Assembly: GCA_009731375.1 (NCBI GenBank)
Contig: BJOX01000003.1
Location: forward strand, 1,607,160 to 1,671,159
Reading direction: 5' to 3'
Length of the DNA stretch: 64,000 nucleotides
From: Paulinella micropora
Lineage: Eukaryota; Cercozoa; Imbricatea; Euglyphida
Shown here: one piece after another, positions 40,198-51,376 of the stretch
How positions within the stretch are numbered: the stretch's first letter is position 1
Layout: every line of letters starts with the position of its first letter
Program-made: the position numbers and the translations under genes
The notes under the pieces: model-generated
Database searches by the model: none
What the model was told of the DNA's origin: nothing
The model's input: only the letters and a program-made list of their open reading frames with translations

Positions 40198-40885
40198 CTT
40201 AAGTTTTAAAAAATCAAAGTTTTTTTTCAATTGAAATACAATTATCTAATTCAATTAATATTCTGGCTCATATGTTATTATTGTATTCTGATTGTGCTAG
40301 ATCCCTGACTCTGTGCGGACTCGTTAGTTTGGTATCGAAACAAAATTTAAGAAAAGAGTTTTTGTCAAGACTTCATAACATTTCATTATTAATATTGATA
40401 ATAATTTCATACCTTTTTCTGCAGGAACTGTATTTGCTATTAAATAATATATAATTGAATCTTGCAACTGCGTCCGCTGAGAAATGGCCGGTTGGACCTG
40501 GAAAATGGCCAACCTAATCACCAGAAGTCGTCACCAGGGAAAATCAAAAATGACACCATAGTTCGATTATTCACAAGTGTGGGCATCGATTGCGCCAGCA
40601 ATCTTGTTGTTATACCTCGAATTCCCTTGTCAAACCACCACAAGACTGTCAGGAATTCAGGTCATGGTTTTTATGCCTGGGTCGGCTGATTGCGACCTTG
40701 TTAACATCAAAAACATGCGCTACAGCATCAATGCAGCATTGATAAATCATCTTTCTGATGTCCTCGACCCTACACAAACACAAACAGTTGGTGGGACCTT
40801 GTGTAACGGTCACGCAGATTCAAAATTTGAACAGTGGTGGCACCATCTTGGATTTTCAGTGGTGAACCGCCTGACTGCGCGTCCG
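40198..40885. other. Intergenic, no supported gene
   Basis: Moderately AT-rich sequence with an open stretch of about 117 codons at 40577-40930 that I do not trust, because it runs into the tandem repeat that follows. Confidence 0.5.
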
Positions 40886-41840
40886 ATTACACATATCCCA
40901 AAGCTTTTAGCATGTCGAAAATTGCACTGATGCTGTCTATCAGCTGCAAACAGCAACACACCAGTGCAGCAACTGTAACGGTCACACAGATTCAAATTTC
41001 AATCTAGGCCCCATACCACCACACCACACCAGGAACCACCAGACCTCCACCAACCTGCCCGCACCTGCCCGCAGTCCATACTTCCAGCACACCCATTGTA
41101 CTGCACGCCAACGCACGAAATCTAGCGAACACTGCACCTCTGCAACAGCTACCTACCACCCACACTTCGACCTAAGCTGTTACACCAGCACCAGGGGTGT
41201 TGGCTGCACTTGACCTTTAGCTTGCGGGGCAAGAAACACCAGCAACCTCGTGTGTCGCAAGCCAAAACCATCGCATCGATGCTGTCCATCAGCTGCAAAC
41301 AGCAGCACACCAGTGCAGCAACTGTAACAGTCACACAGATTCAAATTTCAATCTAGGCCCCATACCACCACACCACACCAGGAACCACCAGACCTCCACC
41401 AACCTGCCCGCACCTGCCCGCAGTCCATACTACCAGCACACCCATTGTACTGCATGCTAATGCACGAAATCTAGCGAACACTTCACCTCTGCAGCAGCTA
41501 CCTACCACGCACACCTCGACCTAAACAGTTGCACTCTCACCAGCACCAGGGGTGTTCCCTGCACTTTACCTTTGGCTTGCGGGGTAAGAAACACCAGCAA
41601 CCTCGTGTGTCGCAAGCCGATTACACATATCCCATAGCTTTTAGCATGTCAAAAACATTGCACTGATGCTGTCCATCAGCTGCAAACAGCAACATACCAG
41701 TGCGGCAACTGTAACGGTCACACAGATTCAAATTTCAATCTAGGCCACATACCACCACACCACACCAGGAGCCACCAAACCTCCAGTGGCCAGCCTGTTC
41801 GCACCTGCCCGCCGTCCATACCACCAGCAAACTCACTGTA
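40886..41840. repeat. Tandem repeat of about 350-390 bp, 2.7 copies
   Basis: CTGT(C/T)(C/T)ATCAGCTGCAAACAGC occurs at 40933, 41282 and 41669. Long flanking matches include CAGATTCAAATTTCAATCTA, CACCACACCACACCAGGA and GAAACACCAGCAACCTCG. Copies differ by substitutions and indels. No gene. Confidence 0.85.
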
Positions 41841-41979
41841 GTGTTGATGATGATGGTGGTTAATGATGAACTGTCGGTGCTGGTGGGATGCTGATTAATG
41901 GTGCTGTTGCAGTGGTGTTGCTTGAGTTGTGACTGGTGATGCCGGGCTAATCTGTAGTGCCTTGCTTCCCTTTCACTAT

Positions 41980-42072
41980 ATATAGCTATTTATCCCGGCG
42001 GATTCAGGGTTCTGGATGCCTTCGTTCCTTTATTACTACTTCCTTTTCGTCATGACCAGGCCTTTTGATGGG
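41980..42072 (+). promoter_or_regulatory. Possible promoter and short first exon
   Basis: CTATATATAGC at about 41979-41989 (TATA-like) lies about 65 bp before ATGACCAGGCCTTTTGATGG, which is followed directly by a consensus donor GTAAGT. This would be a plus-strand start encoding MTRPFDG. I could not find the next exon. Confidence 0.3.
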
Positions 42073-42582
42073 TAAGTATTTAATTAAAAACGATTTATAA
42101 CCGTATGAAAACTTGAGCGAACTTAACTTTTCACACTCATGAAATGATGTAATTGCAACTTCAAACTTTTTAAACTACTACTAGTATTCGAAGGAAGAAC
42201 AAAATGTCATGAATCATAAGGAAACTTCACACCGTGCATGGTAGGACAAACAACTTTAATAATTGAAACGTTAAAAAAATATATTACCTACTACAACTGT
42301 TTGCCTTCGTAAAATTCATTAATATCAGCAAAACAAAGGCACTGCCTGCTCGTTGGCGCAAACGAAGGCACAAAGTGGATTGCACCACGTCGTTGTAATG
42401 AATTCGAATCTACCAAAAACCAAACCATCTACCACATCGTTTTAATGAATCTACCACGTCGTTTTACTGAAGCTACTGGTGCTGGTGGTGGTGCTGGTGG
42501 TGGTGCTGCTGGTGGTGCCGCTGGTGGTGCTGCTGGTGGTGCTGCTGGTGCTGGTGGTCTTTTTACAAAACGAACTGCATTA

Positions 42583-43034
42583 TCAACTTAATGATATAGC
42601 TGGAGATTTATCGCACTCCATGATTTCGACCCCACCCTCATGATCACGACGTAAGTTCTTTCGAGATTGACCCCAAGCATCACCCTGGTAGTTATAATAG
42701 CCCTCCTTCTGCGGCTGTTGGTACAAAACCAGAGATTTCTCATAGTTCTGACCTGGCGGCGGGATGATAATCGGCATCGGAGGCCTAGGGTTTGTTGCAT
42801 TTAACCCGGGTAAGTCATAACTTGCTGCTGCTGGTGCTGGTTGTAACCCGGGTAAGTCATAACTTGCTGCTGCTGGTGCTGGTTCCATTGCTGCTGCTGG
42901 TGCTGGTTCCAGTTAAATGCGCTCTTCATCTGCATCTGAGGGTGATTTTGATAGTCTTTGCCATATGCATGGTAAGGATGATATGAGCTTGAATCATAAT
43001 TTGGCTGTGGTGAAATGAGCTTGAATCTTGTCAA
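42583..43034 (-). CDS. Gln/Tyr/Pro-rich exon(s), prion-like composition
   Basis: Two overlapping minus-strand frames read as one low-complexity protein: a first part with PNYDSSSYHPYHAYGKDYQN and Gln-rich repeats, then PRPPMPIIIPPPGQNYEK and YYNYQGDAWGQSRKNLRRDH, to a stop at 42583. The 14-aa unit YNQHQQQQVMTYPG occurs twice (42-bp DNA repeat at 42803 and 42845). The join needs a frame change at about 42800, by splicing or a one-base lesion. Such Q/Y/N-rich tails often mediate self-association, but no function can be assigned. Confidence 0.4.
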
Positions 43035-44970
43035 GTTGATTGTGAAACAGGCTGCTGATGCGGTGATATGTTCATTTTCTGCTTTTCCTTTAGATACTCA
43101 CGAGATTCGCAACGGTCCGGCCTTGCTGAATGTTCCTTTGCACGAAACGCTTCCCTCTCAACATCCATGCTATCCGCGCTTGCGCTTCTTCTTCTCAAAC
43201 GAAAGCTCGAAAACGTCCGACGTGGTTTCTCCGGCGGGGAGGGCGGGGAGTGCATAATCGTGTTCAAATGCTGCTTGATTTGCAGCTGCTCTGCGATGGC
43301 CTTAGCAATAATGCCTTGTAATCCGATGTTGCTGCGGAGACCTCCGACGCTGCTGGACTCGACTGTTGTTGAATTGACTGTTTGTGCATCTCCTGCACGC
43401 GCGTGCGCTGAATGGCTGCTGTCACTTTCGACCTGAGCTCTGCTTGACGCGACTGCTGTTGAAGTGACTGCTTGTGGATCGCCTGTGAACGCTGACTTCA
43501 ATTGCAGCTGCTCTGCGATGGCCTTAGCAATCCCTATAATATCGGCGCTGCTTGAAGCGGCTGTTGATGAAGTGCCTGCTTGTGCACCGCCTGCGGGCGC
43601 TGAACTGCTGCTGCTACTGTGGTCCACTGCAGTGCTTCTACCTGCGGGCGCTGAACTGCTGCTGCTACTGTGGTCCACTGCAGTGCCTCCACACTGCGGG
43701 CGCTGAACTCCTGTTGTGCTGTCGCTTTCGACGTTGACACTGGTGCCGCCTGCAGCTGCAGAACTGTTCTTGCTGCTCATGCTGGTGAAGGTGTCAGTAT
43801 GCTCAGCAGCACTGTTCGACGGTGGTGCTTTTGTTGCTGGTGTTGCTGCTGGTGTTGCTGTTGCTGTTGGTGTTGCTGTTGGTGTTGCTGCTGGTGTTGC
43901 TGTTGGGGTTGCTGTTGGGGTTGCTGTTGGTGTTGCTGTTGGTGTTGCTGCAGCTCGTGGTACTACTGGTGGTGCTTCAAATTCTGTTGCTGCTGTTGGT
44001 GATGCTCTTGCTGATGTCGATGTTTCCAGCTCCTCCTTTTCTGAAAATTCTTGTAGTTGTTTGAGCAACTGTTCTTCTTGATCGACGAGTTTTCTCATCT
44101 CCTGCCTTTTACGCTTTTGTGCCGCCACAAGCTCCGCAAGCTTAGCTATCCTCTTCCTCTTTCTGAGGATTTCTTCATCTTCAAATTTTTTGGGGGTTCG
44201 TTTTCTGCTGTTGGTGCTGAGGTTTCCGTTTCTGCTTTCGCAACTGCTTCTTCTGCTGTTGATCGTGGTGGTGATGGTGTTTTTGCTGTTGGCTCTTCTT
44301 GTGCTGAGGTTTCCGTTTTTGCTTTCGCAACTGCTGCTTCTGCTGTTGGTCGTGGTGGTGATGGTGTTTTTTCTGGTGGATTTTGCGTTGCGGATGTGGA
44401 GGAACGCAAAATTTTGGTGCTGCTGGTGGTGGTGACCTGCTCTTTATCTTGCTCTTTATCCTTTCTCTTCTGCTCCACGTCCGAATCCTGTCTCTTCTGC
44501 TCCACACCTTGGCCCTTCTTCCTGCTCCTTGTCTTCGGTTATTCCACGTCACTGACAAGGTCTGACCCCGCATCCTTCTCTACAGAAGTGTCTGCCTCTT
44601 CATCCTGATCTTCATGCTCGAGAGTGAGTTCCGAATCGTCTTGCTCCCCCTGCTCCACACCTTGGCCCTTCTTCTTGTTCCCTTTCTCCTTCTCTTTCTT
44701 TTCCTTTTTCTTTTCCTTTTTCTTTTCCTTTCCTTTAACTTTCCGTCCCCCTTTCCCCCCTTTCCCCTTGTCAGACTCTGGTTGTTCCACCTTCGCTACA
44801 AAAGTGTCTGGGCTACGCTTCGACATATGTTCACGTATGCAGGCTTTCAAGCCAGCCCCCAGCTCTTCCAAAAAGCGTTCTGGATCATCCTTGTATCTTT
44901 GACGCAAATCGACGTATATCTTCTTGAAATTCTGCACAGTGTCATAACCACCAAAACATGCAACCATCAC
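43031..44970 (-). CDS. Low-complexity charged and Ala/Thr/Ser-rich protein, broken frame
   Basis: Three open stretches read in order on the minus strand. 44539-44970 contains TVQNFKKIYVDLRQRYKDDP and a long Lys/Glu tract and ends TAA. 44197-44538 is in the same frame and Pro/Thr/Glu-rich. About 43031-44190 is shifted one frame: a basic helix RKRKRIAKLAELVAAQKRKR, a TPTA repeat, two Ser-rich AVDHSSSSSSAPAG units, and the motif IAKAIAEQLQ(L/I)K twice. The shift falls at the homopolymer run 44185-44196, and KKGQGVEQ recurs on both sides of the TAA. I infer one gene with a stop and a frameshift, either real decay or sequence error. No known family. Confidence 0.45.
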
Positions 44971-45371
44971 GCACCATCAGCAGTGCCACCAGTGCGAACA
45001 GCTCAAAAGTTACCAGCATATGCATCGACCCACCCACAGCAGTACATACAAACACTGTCAGCACCATACCCCACCACCGTTCCGTTATGCATAAGGTGCG
45101 CCATCGGTACAACCACCAACAGCAGCAGCACTACTACCACCAGCAGTATAAGTACTTAAAATGATTCACCGCGACCATCACCAGCAACACCAAAACCACC
45201 ACGAACACAACCAGCAGCACCAACACGAACACCACAAAGAAGCAACACCACCACACCACCACCAATCTGCCTCGGCACTTCGCCTACCACCACGAGCAGA
45301 ACTACCACCAGCAGTACAGTTTCTGACAAGCTAACTTCAGCAACACCAGCACCACCAAAAACAACATATGC

Positions 45372-46052
45372 ATGACCAGCACCACCAGCAACAGCAACGG
45401 CACCACCAGCTCTGATGGTAAAAAGACGCCGGGCAGCGTTGTGGCCATCCTGAAGGACTACAAGGTGAACCGATCGCGACTTTCTGGAGAACAGGGTCAA
45501 CGTCCGGATCAAGAAAAGCTACGTCCGGATCAAGAAAAGCTCGCTATCTTCAGCCAATTTTTTCAAGTAAGCACAAACGACCATGGCCCAGTGTGTGATC
45601 GTGTTGGGCGGCAGACACGCAGGAAGAAGCGGAAAAGTTCGGAACCGGTACCAACCGTGCCACCTGCAAGTGCTGTGGGAAAGAGCGATTCTCGTCCAGC
45701 CCGTCAGGTCAAGAGACGCAAGAGAATCGAGCCGTCTACACAAAAAAGACAACGCGAGCAGGTGCTGAATCCGGACACGACCCATGGCAGCAAAAGGAAA
45801 CGGCCCAAGCAATCTGGCAAGGGCAGCGTTGAGGATCGTAGCGAAACGATCGCGATTGTGGCCCAGGAGATCTTGATCAGCGACAAAAAAGCCGTGTTAA
45901 TTTTTTCCGAATTCCAGAAACTGGCTGCGTTGGCTAATGTCAAAGAGTTTTCGGATTTTTGCATGGAGGTTTCTGAAAAGAACACCAACTATGCTGCAAG
46001 ATGTGGAACAATATACAAAGAATGGGTACAGCGTGTCTTTGTTTGCGGTTAG
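45372..46052 (+). CDS. Basic, nuclear-looking hypothetical protein
   Basis: ATG at 45372 opens a 226-codon frame ending TAG at 46050-46052. It contains two obvious basic clusters (VKRRKRIEPSTQKRQR and SKRKRPKQSGK) that would serve as nuclear localisation signals. A helical C-terminal region follows, with IAIVAQEILISDKKAVLIF and LANVKEFSDFCMEVSEKNTN. RPDQEKL occurs twice. A consensus-like donor (CAA|GTAAGC) at about 45567 may shorten the first exon. No family recognised. The minus-strand gene at 45897 overlaps its end, so one of the two 3' ends is probably mis-called. Confidence 0.45.
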   Translation: MTSTTSNSNGTTSSDGKKTPGSVVAILKDYKVNRSRLSGEQGQRPDQEKLRPDQEKLAIFSQFFQVSTNDHGPVCDRVGRQTRRKKRKSSEPVPTVPPASAVGKSDSRPARQVKRRKRIEPSTQKRQREQVLNPDTTHGSKRKRPKQSGKGSVEDRSETIAIVAQEILISDKKAVLIFSEFQKLAALANVKEFSDFCMEVSEKNTNYAARCGTIYKEWVQRVFVCG

Positions 46053-46925
46053 AACTGTCGTGAAGCTGTCGGTGGTCCTGCTGTTGTTGATGGTGGTATT
46101 GCTGACGAGGGTGCTGATTGTAGTGCTCGTGCTCGACGCGATGCCAGAATCGGCCGCGAACAATGGAACATACAACAAACAATCTTCGTACTCAGGTACA
46201 TGCTCAGGTACAGCCGTGGTGGTCAATTGCAAGCACTTGAAGTAAGCGGAGATCAAACCACTTGTTCCATAAATAGCTTCAAGCTTATGCAGAGGTTGTT
46301 TGTAAGGACGCAACCTCACGCCGGCAGCCTTGGCGCTGGGAAATTCTCCTTCGTCCGGCTCTAGCATATCTCCCGGGTCCAAACCTGCCAGCATACCCTC
46401 CAGCAACCAACAAGAATCGTTCCCTAAAATCCTTGCAGAGTTTTCAGGACATTGGGGCAAACCATACCCTACTATGATCACGGAATCGCCGATGGAGAGC
46501 GTTACATTTATGGTTCCGGGACCTCGGGTCTTGGACGTGACTTGAACAGACATTACCATCTGGGAGCAGACGTAATGCGATACTCAATTTCCAGAGATGA
46601 GCTGGACATCGACTTTAGCTGTTGAATCTGTTCAATCAGGTACTGAAGGACGTGTCGGGTAGGCATCTTAGCCAAGCCTACGCTTTGCTGCTGAGGCATA
46701 AGAGCCATTTTGTCAAGAAGAAGATGCGCCGGCCCATACTCTACGTCGCCGAAGAGACACTTGTTGCCCAGAAAAAGTTGAAACAATTGTGCATGCATGC
46801 CCCCCTGTTGGTAATATTGCCCAAGAGCAATGTCCGGTGATACAACGCACACTGAACAGCCGCAACCTTCCCATGGGCAAGACTGCTCACCTTGGTCAAT
46901 CTCCAAACGAACGTTGCCTGATTAT
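45897..46925 (-). CDS. Unidentified two-exon protein segment
   Basis: The upstream exon (about 46560-46925) follows an AATCAG acceptor and reads NVRLEIDQGEQSCPWEGCGC onward to LEIEYRITSAP. The next exon begins at CTGCTCCCAG|ATGGTAATG (46559) and continues with GTINVTLSIGDSVIIVGYGL and LLEGMLAGLDPGDMLEPDEG, ending at 45897 or by splicing near 46230. Codon usage and residue balance look coding. The beta-rich IGDSVIIVGYG stretch could be a small barrel. I do not recognise the family. Confidence 0.4.
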
Positions 46926-47246
46926 CTCACCGGCGTGGTCCACTTTGCCTTGGGTCCATGTCACCTTCTACAACCATGTCGACGATATGTGCCATGTGCT
47001 TCTCGGGCTCCAGTGTGCGTCTCAACAAGGTCATCAGAACCTAGTCAGCAAACAGCAAGTCACAGAATAATTGTCTAAAAAGGGCAACATATACAACAGT
47101 GCACCAGCGCCCTGATTCACCACCAGCAGCCACCACCAGCACAATCAACATCACACCACACGCACAACAACGAACGCGACCATAACAGCACCATTATATT
47201 ATTACAACACGACTACCAACTGCTAAGTACACTGACGAAAATGAAT

Positions 47247-47636
47247 TCAAACGTGCAATCGTGTCACCCTTTCCAGCTCCTCGGAGTTTTCTTGACTAGT
47301 GCAACGTACAGGCATCTTCAAGTCGAATGCTCCTTCAGTGTAGAACACATGGACAATTTGCTGGCGGTCCAATTCATCTTGGCAGGTGCAAGTTTCATCC
47401 TTGCGGAAACTTCTGATTTGACTATTTTTTTTATTTGTGTCCCAGGCGTGAAGGTAAAAGGGCACCAGAAGCTGCTCGTTTCTGTCGACCTTCGTATGCG
47501 TGGTCAGGACGATCAAAAGGTTCCGCTCCATAAGCGTCCTTCCTTCTTCGTGCAGGTCGCAAAAATGAGCAAACTCGGAGTTGTTCTTGTCCTCCTTGCA
47601 GTTGACGCAATTCACCTTGTCAACACGAATCAAGGA

Positions 47637-47640
<4 letters not shown>
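47247..47640 (-). CDS. Unidentified exon with paired cysteines
   Basis: An open minus-strand stretch begins beside the (AAT)n array with RVDKVNCVNCKEDKNNSEFA and continues HFCDLHEEGRTLMERNLLIV and TCTCQDELDRQQIVHVFYTE. Its start is the satellite, so the true exon start is probably a splice site near 47637. It may belong to the same transcript as 45897-46925. No family recognised. Confidence 0.35.
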
Positions 47641-47691
<51 letters not shown>

Positions 47692-48500
47692 GAGAAAATA
47701 AATGAGGTGCAGAAGCACCAGCACCAGCGTCCCCCACAAAGATCACCACGGCAAGCACTTGCGGCGATATCAACAAGACCATCATCACCATGATCACCAT
47801 AATTCATCACCACCACCAGCACCAGCAGCAGTGGAAACACCACCACTGGCAGCACCAAACCAAGCATCACCATTAGCAGGCACCCGACGCGACAATGACC
47901 AGAACCATCATCAACATCACCACCACCAGCACCGCCACCACCAGCAACACCACCACCAGCACAACCAGCACAGCCATCATCACCATCACGTGCACCACCA
48001 CCAGCACCAGCTTCAGCATCAGCCAAAACAAAACGAGCACCAGACACCAGCGGAGAGACCACCACTTCACCACCACCACCATCAGCAGTGACAGGCACTA
48101 GACGCGAAAGGGCCAGAACCATCTTCACAATCATCACCACTACCATCACCAGCTTCAGCATCAGCGAAAACAAAACGAGCACCAGACACCAGCGGAGACA
48201 CCACCACTTACACCACCACCACCACCAGCAGCAGCAGCAGCAGCGCTGCTGGTGGTGTTGGTGGTGGACCACGTTGCTGGTGCCGGTGCTGGTGCCGGTG
48301 GTGGTGCTGGTGGTGGTGCTGGTGGTGGTGCTGGTGGTTGTGGCTCTAGTCATGTCGCGTCTGGTGCCTGCTGGTGCTGATGGTGGTGCTGGGTGTGGTG
48401 ATGAGACTCACTGCTGCTGCTGCTGCACCGCCAGCACAACCATCAATGATTCACCATCACCACCACCGCCAGGAGAAGCAGCAAGACCAGCACCAGCACC
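47637..48500. repeat. (AAT)n then CAC/CAG-rich cryptic simple sequence
   Basis: (AAT)n at 47637-47690 is followed by about 800 bp built from CACCAGCAC-like triplets on the plus strand, switching to GGTGCTGGT at 48240-48350. All six frames give His/Gln/Thr/Val-rich frames. I treat it as spacer or intron. Confidence 0.8.
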
Positions 48501-48502
48501 TC

Positions 48503-48781
48503 TCAGACTTGCTGGATGCAATGGACCTCGGCTATTAAGGAATCCGGATCCCAAAGGACATAAAACTTCTGGATGACTCCCTCTTCATTTTCAAGCCCAA
48601 TTTCCAGCACACTGGGGCTTCCCTTGAGCTTTTTCTTGCGACCAAGCACTTTCTTGCACTTCGGGACATGCACGTCTCCTTGAAAACCGTTTGCCAACTT
48701 CGTCTTTTGATCAAAGATAAGCGAACTGGAAAATAGCTCAGTTCCTATGTCAGTGTGATGTAGCCGGTAACAGGTTCGCAT
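48503..48781 (-). CDS. Probable 3' exon of the PHD-finger gene
   Basis: This minus-strand frame overlaps the end of the PHD gene in another frame. It reads ELFSSSLIFDQKTKLANGFQ, a basic KKVLGRKKKLKG, then VIQKFYVLWDPDSLIAEVHC, ending TGA at 48503. It is probably joined to the gene above by a frame change near 48750, by splicing or a one-base lesion. No domain recognised. Confidence 0.35.
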   Translation of the reverse strand: MRTCYRLHHTDIGTELFSSSLIFDQKTKLANGFQGDVHVPKCKKVLGRKKKLKGSPSVLEIGLENEEGVIQKFYVLWDPDSLIAEVHCIQQV

Positions 48782-49986
48782 TCTCTCGGAGCCAAGTGCT
48801 TAGTTCCAGCATCTTTTGACCATACCAAGCAACCGCTTTCCCAAATGTGCTGTGGATATTCGTATTTCAGAGACGGAACCAGATCTTGCAAACGTTCCCC
48901 CATCACATAAAGCAACGCCTCATATGGACCTAAGGGTTCTCTGAGTTTTGGCAGGTTGGTCTTGGTCGTACGCAGCGAAACGTTACCTGGTGAACACCAA
49001 TCCTCCTTCAGGCGTTCAGCCGAGTCGCACACTTTGCCGTAAACACCAGGGCATTCCCTCCTGCTTGCACGCACCGGTAAGATACAATATTTGTGGAAGT
49101 ATCGCTGGCATGATGTGCAAGACTTTGGGTCGGAATCAGCGCTGAAAACTTCTTCGCACACATGGCAGGATGTAAGAACCTTCTTTGCATGCAGATTTGA
49201 GGTTTTTTTAGGTATGGGTTTCAATGCTTGAGTTGAGAAATCGGCGTATAAATCAGAGAAACACTGTTCACATACTAGAGCTTGTCCAAGTCCCCGGGAA
49301 CACGTCTTAACGTGGACATATTTCTGGCAAAAAGGGCACACAACGACTGGAGCATCATCGTCTCCCTTCTGCCCACATGTCCGACATATGCGTCCGCCGT
49401 GCGAAGGGCCAGCTAGGTCATGCAATAGTTCCTTTGCGTTCGAAACGCTGGTGTTAACGTTTCTGGTGGTAGTCGAGGTGCAGGTGGTGTTGCTGCTGGT
49501 GCTGGCGTTGCCTGGAGTTTCTGTCGATGCATCGGCCAATGGCGGGACCGAATTCCCCTGTGACACAGAACCAATATCGATACAGTAGGAGTATTGGACG
49601 TCCAAGAATTTCAAGAACTCTACAAACAATTGTTTTTTGGTGTCCTTGTTAAATGCCCAACGATACTCCCACTTCTCACACCCGATCTTCACGTCAAAAA
49701 ACAATCCTTTGGAAGTGCCACTGTTGATGGGCACAGAGGCCCAAAAATACCATTCTTCGTTGGCCTCACTGTATGCATAATAATCATTTGACACGGAGTC
49801 GAATGGGCCTAGACACATACGCTGTACAGACTTAATTGCTGCGCCTTGTTGATTTTGGTCCCAATTGTCCCACTCTTGGTGGCATTCCACAATTTTGTTC
49901 CAAGCAGATGACGGCTGAGCTGATCTTTCCAAGCCCACATATATAAGCACCAAGAAGAGTACTAAGAAGACCAGTTCACGTGGCAT
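48745..49986 (-). CDS. Protein with two PHD-like zinc fingers and a hydrophobic N-terminus
   Basis: From ATG at 49986 to a stop at 48745 the frame gives 413 aa. Residues 1-24 (MPRELVFLVLFLVLIYVGLE...) resemble a signal peptide or membrane anchor. Finger 1 is C201-x2-C204-x12-C217-x2-C220-x4-H225-x3-C229-x9-C239-x2-C242. Finger 2 is C274-x2-C277-x12-C290-x2-C293-x4-H298-x2-C301 followed by C312 and C320. Both have C4HC3 order. PHD fingers usually read histone tails in the nucleus, at odds with a secretory start, so the first exon may be wrong. The frame also stays open upstream into a duplicated methyltransferase fragment, which argues for mosaic duplication here. Confidence 0.55.
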   Translation of the reverse strand: MPRELVFLVLFLVLIYVGLERSAQPSSAWNKIVECHQEWDNWDQNQQGAAIKSVQRMCLGPFDSVSNDYYAYSEANEEWYFWASVPINSGTSKGLFFDVKIGCEKWEYRWAFNKDTKKQLFVEFLKFLDVQYSYCIDIGSVSQGNSVPPLADASTETPGNASTSSNTTCTSTTTRNVNTSVSNAKELLHDLAGPSHGGRICRTCGQKGDDDAPVVVCPFCQKYVHVKTCSRGLGQALVCEQCFSDLYADFSTQALKPIPKKTSNLHAKKVLTSCHVCEEVFSADSDPKSCTSCQRYFHKYCILPVRASRRECPGVYGKVCDSAERLKEDWCSPGNVSLRTTKTNLPKLREPLGPYEALLYVMGERLQDLVPSLKYEYPQHIWESGCLVWSKDAGTKHLAPRECEPVTGYITLT

Positions 49987-50230
49987 GTTTTTCTCTTTTT
50001 GCAGTATTTGTTTTACGATATTCCATTCCGAAAAATCAAACCAGTGGGACCATTCCGGAGACTTCAGGGGAGGATTGAATTCCGTGTTGCTGCTGGTGGA
50101 GCCAATGGTGCTGCTGCTGCTGCTGCTGGTGAACTCCCGCTTCTGCGAATAAAAAGGAAAGAAAAAAGAGAGAATCTCATGGTATGGTTGCTGGCAAATG
50201 ATGCTAGCGATGCTGGTAGTGGTGCTGGTA

Positions 50231-50309
50231 GTCTCAAACGATACATTGTAATTGGCTTGTTCTATGCCAGCATACTTCTTGAACTTGCATATTTGTCCAA
50301 CGCACAGAA
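50231..50309 (-). pseudogene. Isolated copy of a methyltransferase exon fragment
   Basis: The minus strand reads LCVGQICKFKKYAGIEQANY, matching LCVGQICKFKKYAGIEEANY in the 51872-53233 gene, with DNA almost identical to 51935-52012. It lacks the preceding SAM-binding motif and is joined to unrelated repeat sequence on both sides. It is a duplicated fragment. Confidence 0.8.
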
Positions 50310-50337
50310 AAGAACACACTTAGTTTCTTTCAGGTAT

Positions 50338-51376
50338 GCTGCTGGCATGTGTTGGTGGTGTTGGTGCTGGGTCTAGCTGTGGTGCTGTTTGTTTTGCTTC
50401 TGATTGGCGTGATACGATCACAATGAGGTGCTTGTTGTGTTTGTGCTGGTGCGGTGTATTGAAAGCCAAGGCAGCTTCCATTTCTCTCTTCGCTTTAGCA
50501 CGATCTTCCGCATCTCTCTTTGGTTCATATTGTTCATACAACCACATCTGGTGGGCAAAGTCATTGACCAAGACATCTACCTATGTATACACCAAGAGAC
50601 GATTGCTATAATAATATCTATCATATTATCTCTCAGCTTCCTCATTTACCATCCTTTATCGAATCATTATCCGGATCCTCTTCCTCTTCACACTCTTCTT
50701 CCTCTACATCTCCTTCCTCTTGATTTCTCTTCCTCTCCCTGCGAATCCCCATCCTCCCTTTTCTCCTCTTCCTTGTTGGTGGTGGTGTTGCTGGTGGTGG
50801 TGTTGGTTGTGGTGATGGTGGTGTTGTTGGTTGTGATATAAGGTGGTGATGTTGTTGGCGGTGTTGTTGGTGGTGTTGTTGGTGGTGGTGTTGGTGGTGG
50901 TGTTGGAATTGGTGGTGTTGGTGTTGGTGGTGTTGGTGGTGGTGGTGCTGGTGTAGTACGTTGGGCGACGAGGGGGGTGGCTGGGGCACGCTTAAGCCAG
51001 AGCCGGCGCCAGACAAAGAGCTGGTCGATGAGCTGCTCTGTGCGCTTGACGGTCGGGCGTGCTGTGACATAACATAATTGCATAGATCAAGAAAAGAAAA
51101 GAACACACTTAGTTTCTTTCAGGTGGTGTTGGTGAAGGTGTAGTACGTCGGTAGTTGTGTTGGTGGTGGTGGTGGAATTGGTGGCTTTGGTGTTGGTGTT
51201 GGTGGTGGTGGTGGTGGTGTTGGTGGAGGTGTAGTACGTTGGCCGACGACGAGGGGGGTGGCTGGGGCACACTTAAGCCAGAGCCGGCGCCAGACGAAGA
51301 GCTGGACGATGAACTGCTCTGTGCACAGAAAAGGTCGGAGGTGCTGTGACATAACATAATTGCATAGATCAAGAAA
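50338..51376. repeat. Local duplication, copy A
   Basis: It starts near GCTGGCATGTGTTGGTG and ends near ACATAATTGCATAGATCAAG, and is closely matched by 53506-54552. Minus-strand frames inside (SGAGSGLSVPQPPPSS, then His/Gln or Pro/Thr runs) occur in both copies. One is preceded by MRFCLFFFFLIYAIMLCHS (about 51350-51405), which looks like a signal peptide. Whether these are genes is unclear. Confidence 0.8.

Noticed and set aside
40577-40930. 117-codon plus-strand frame
   Set aside because: It runs into a tandem repeat and shows no domain or splice support.
47873-48353. Val/Leu-rich and His-rich frames in the CAC/CAG block
   Set aside because: All six frames are open in triplet-repeat DNA; no independent support.
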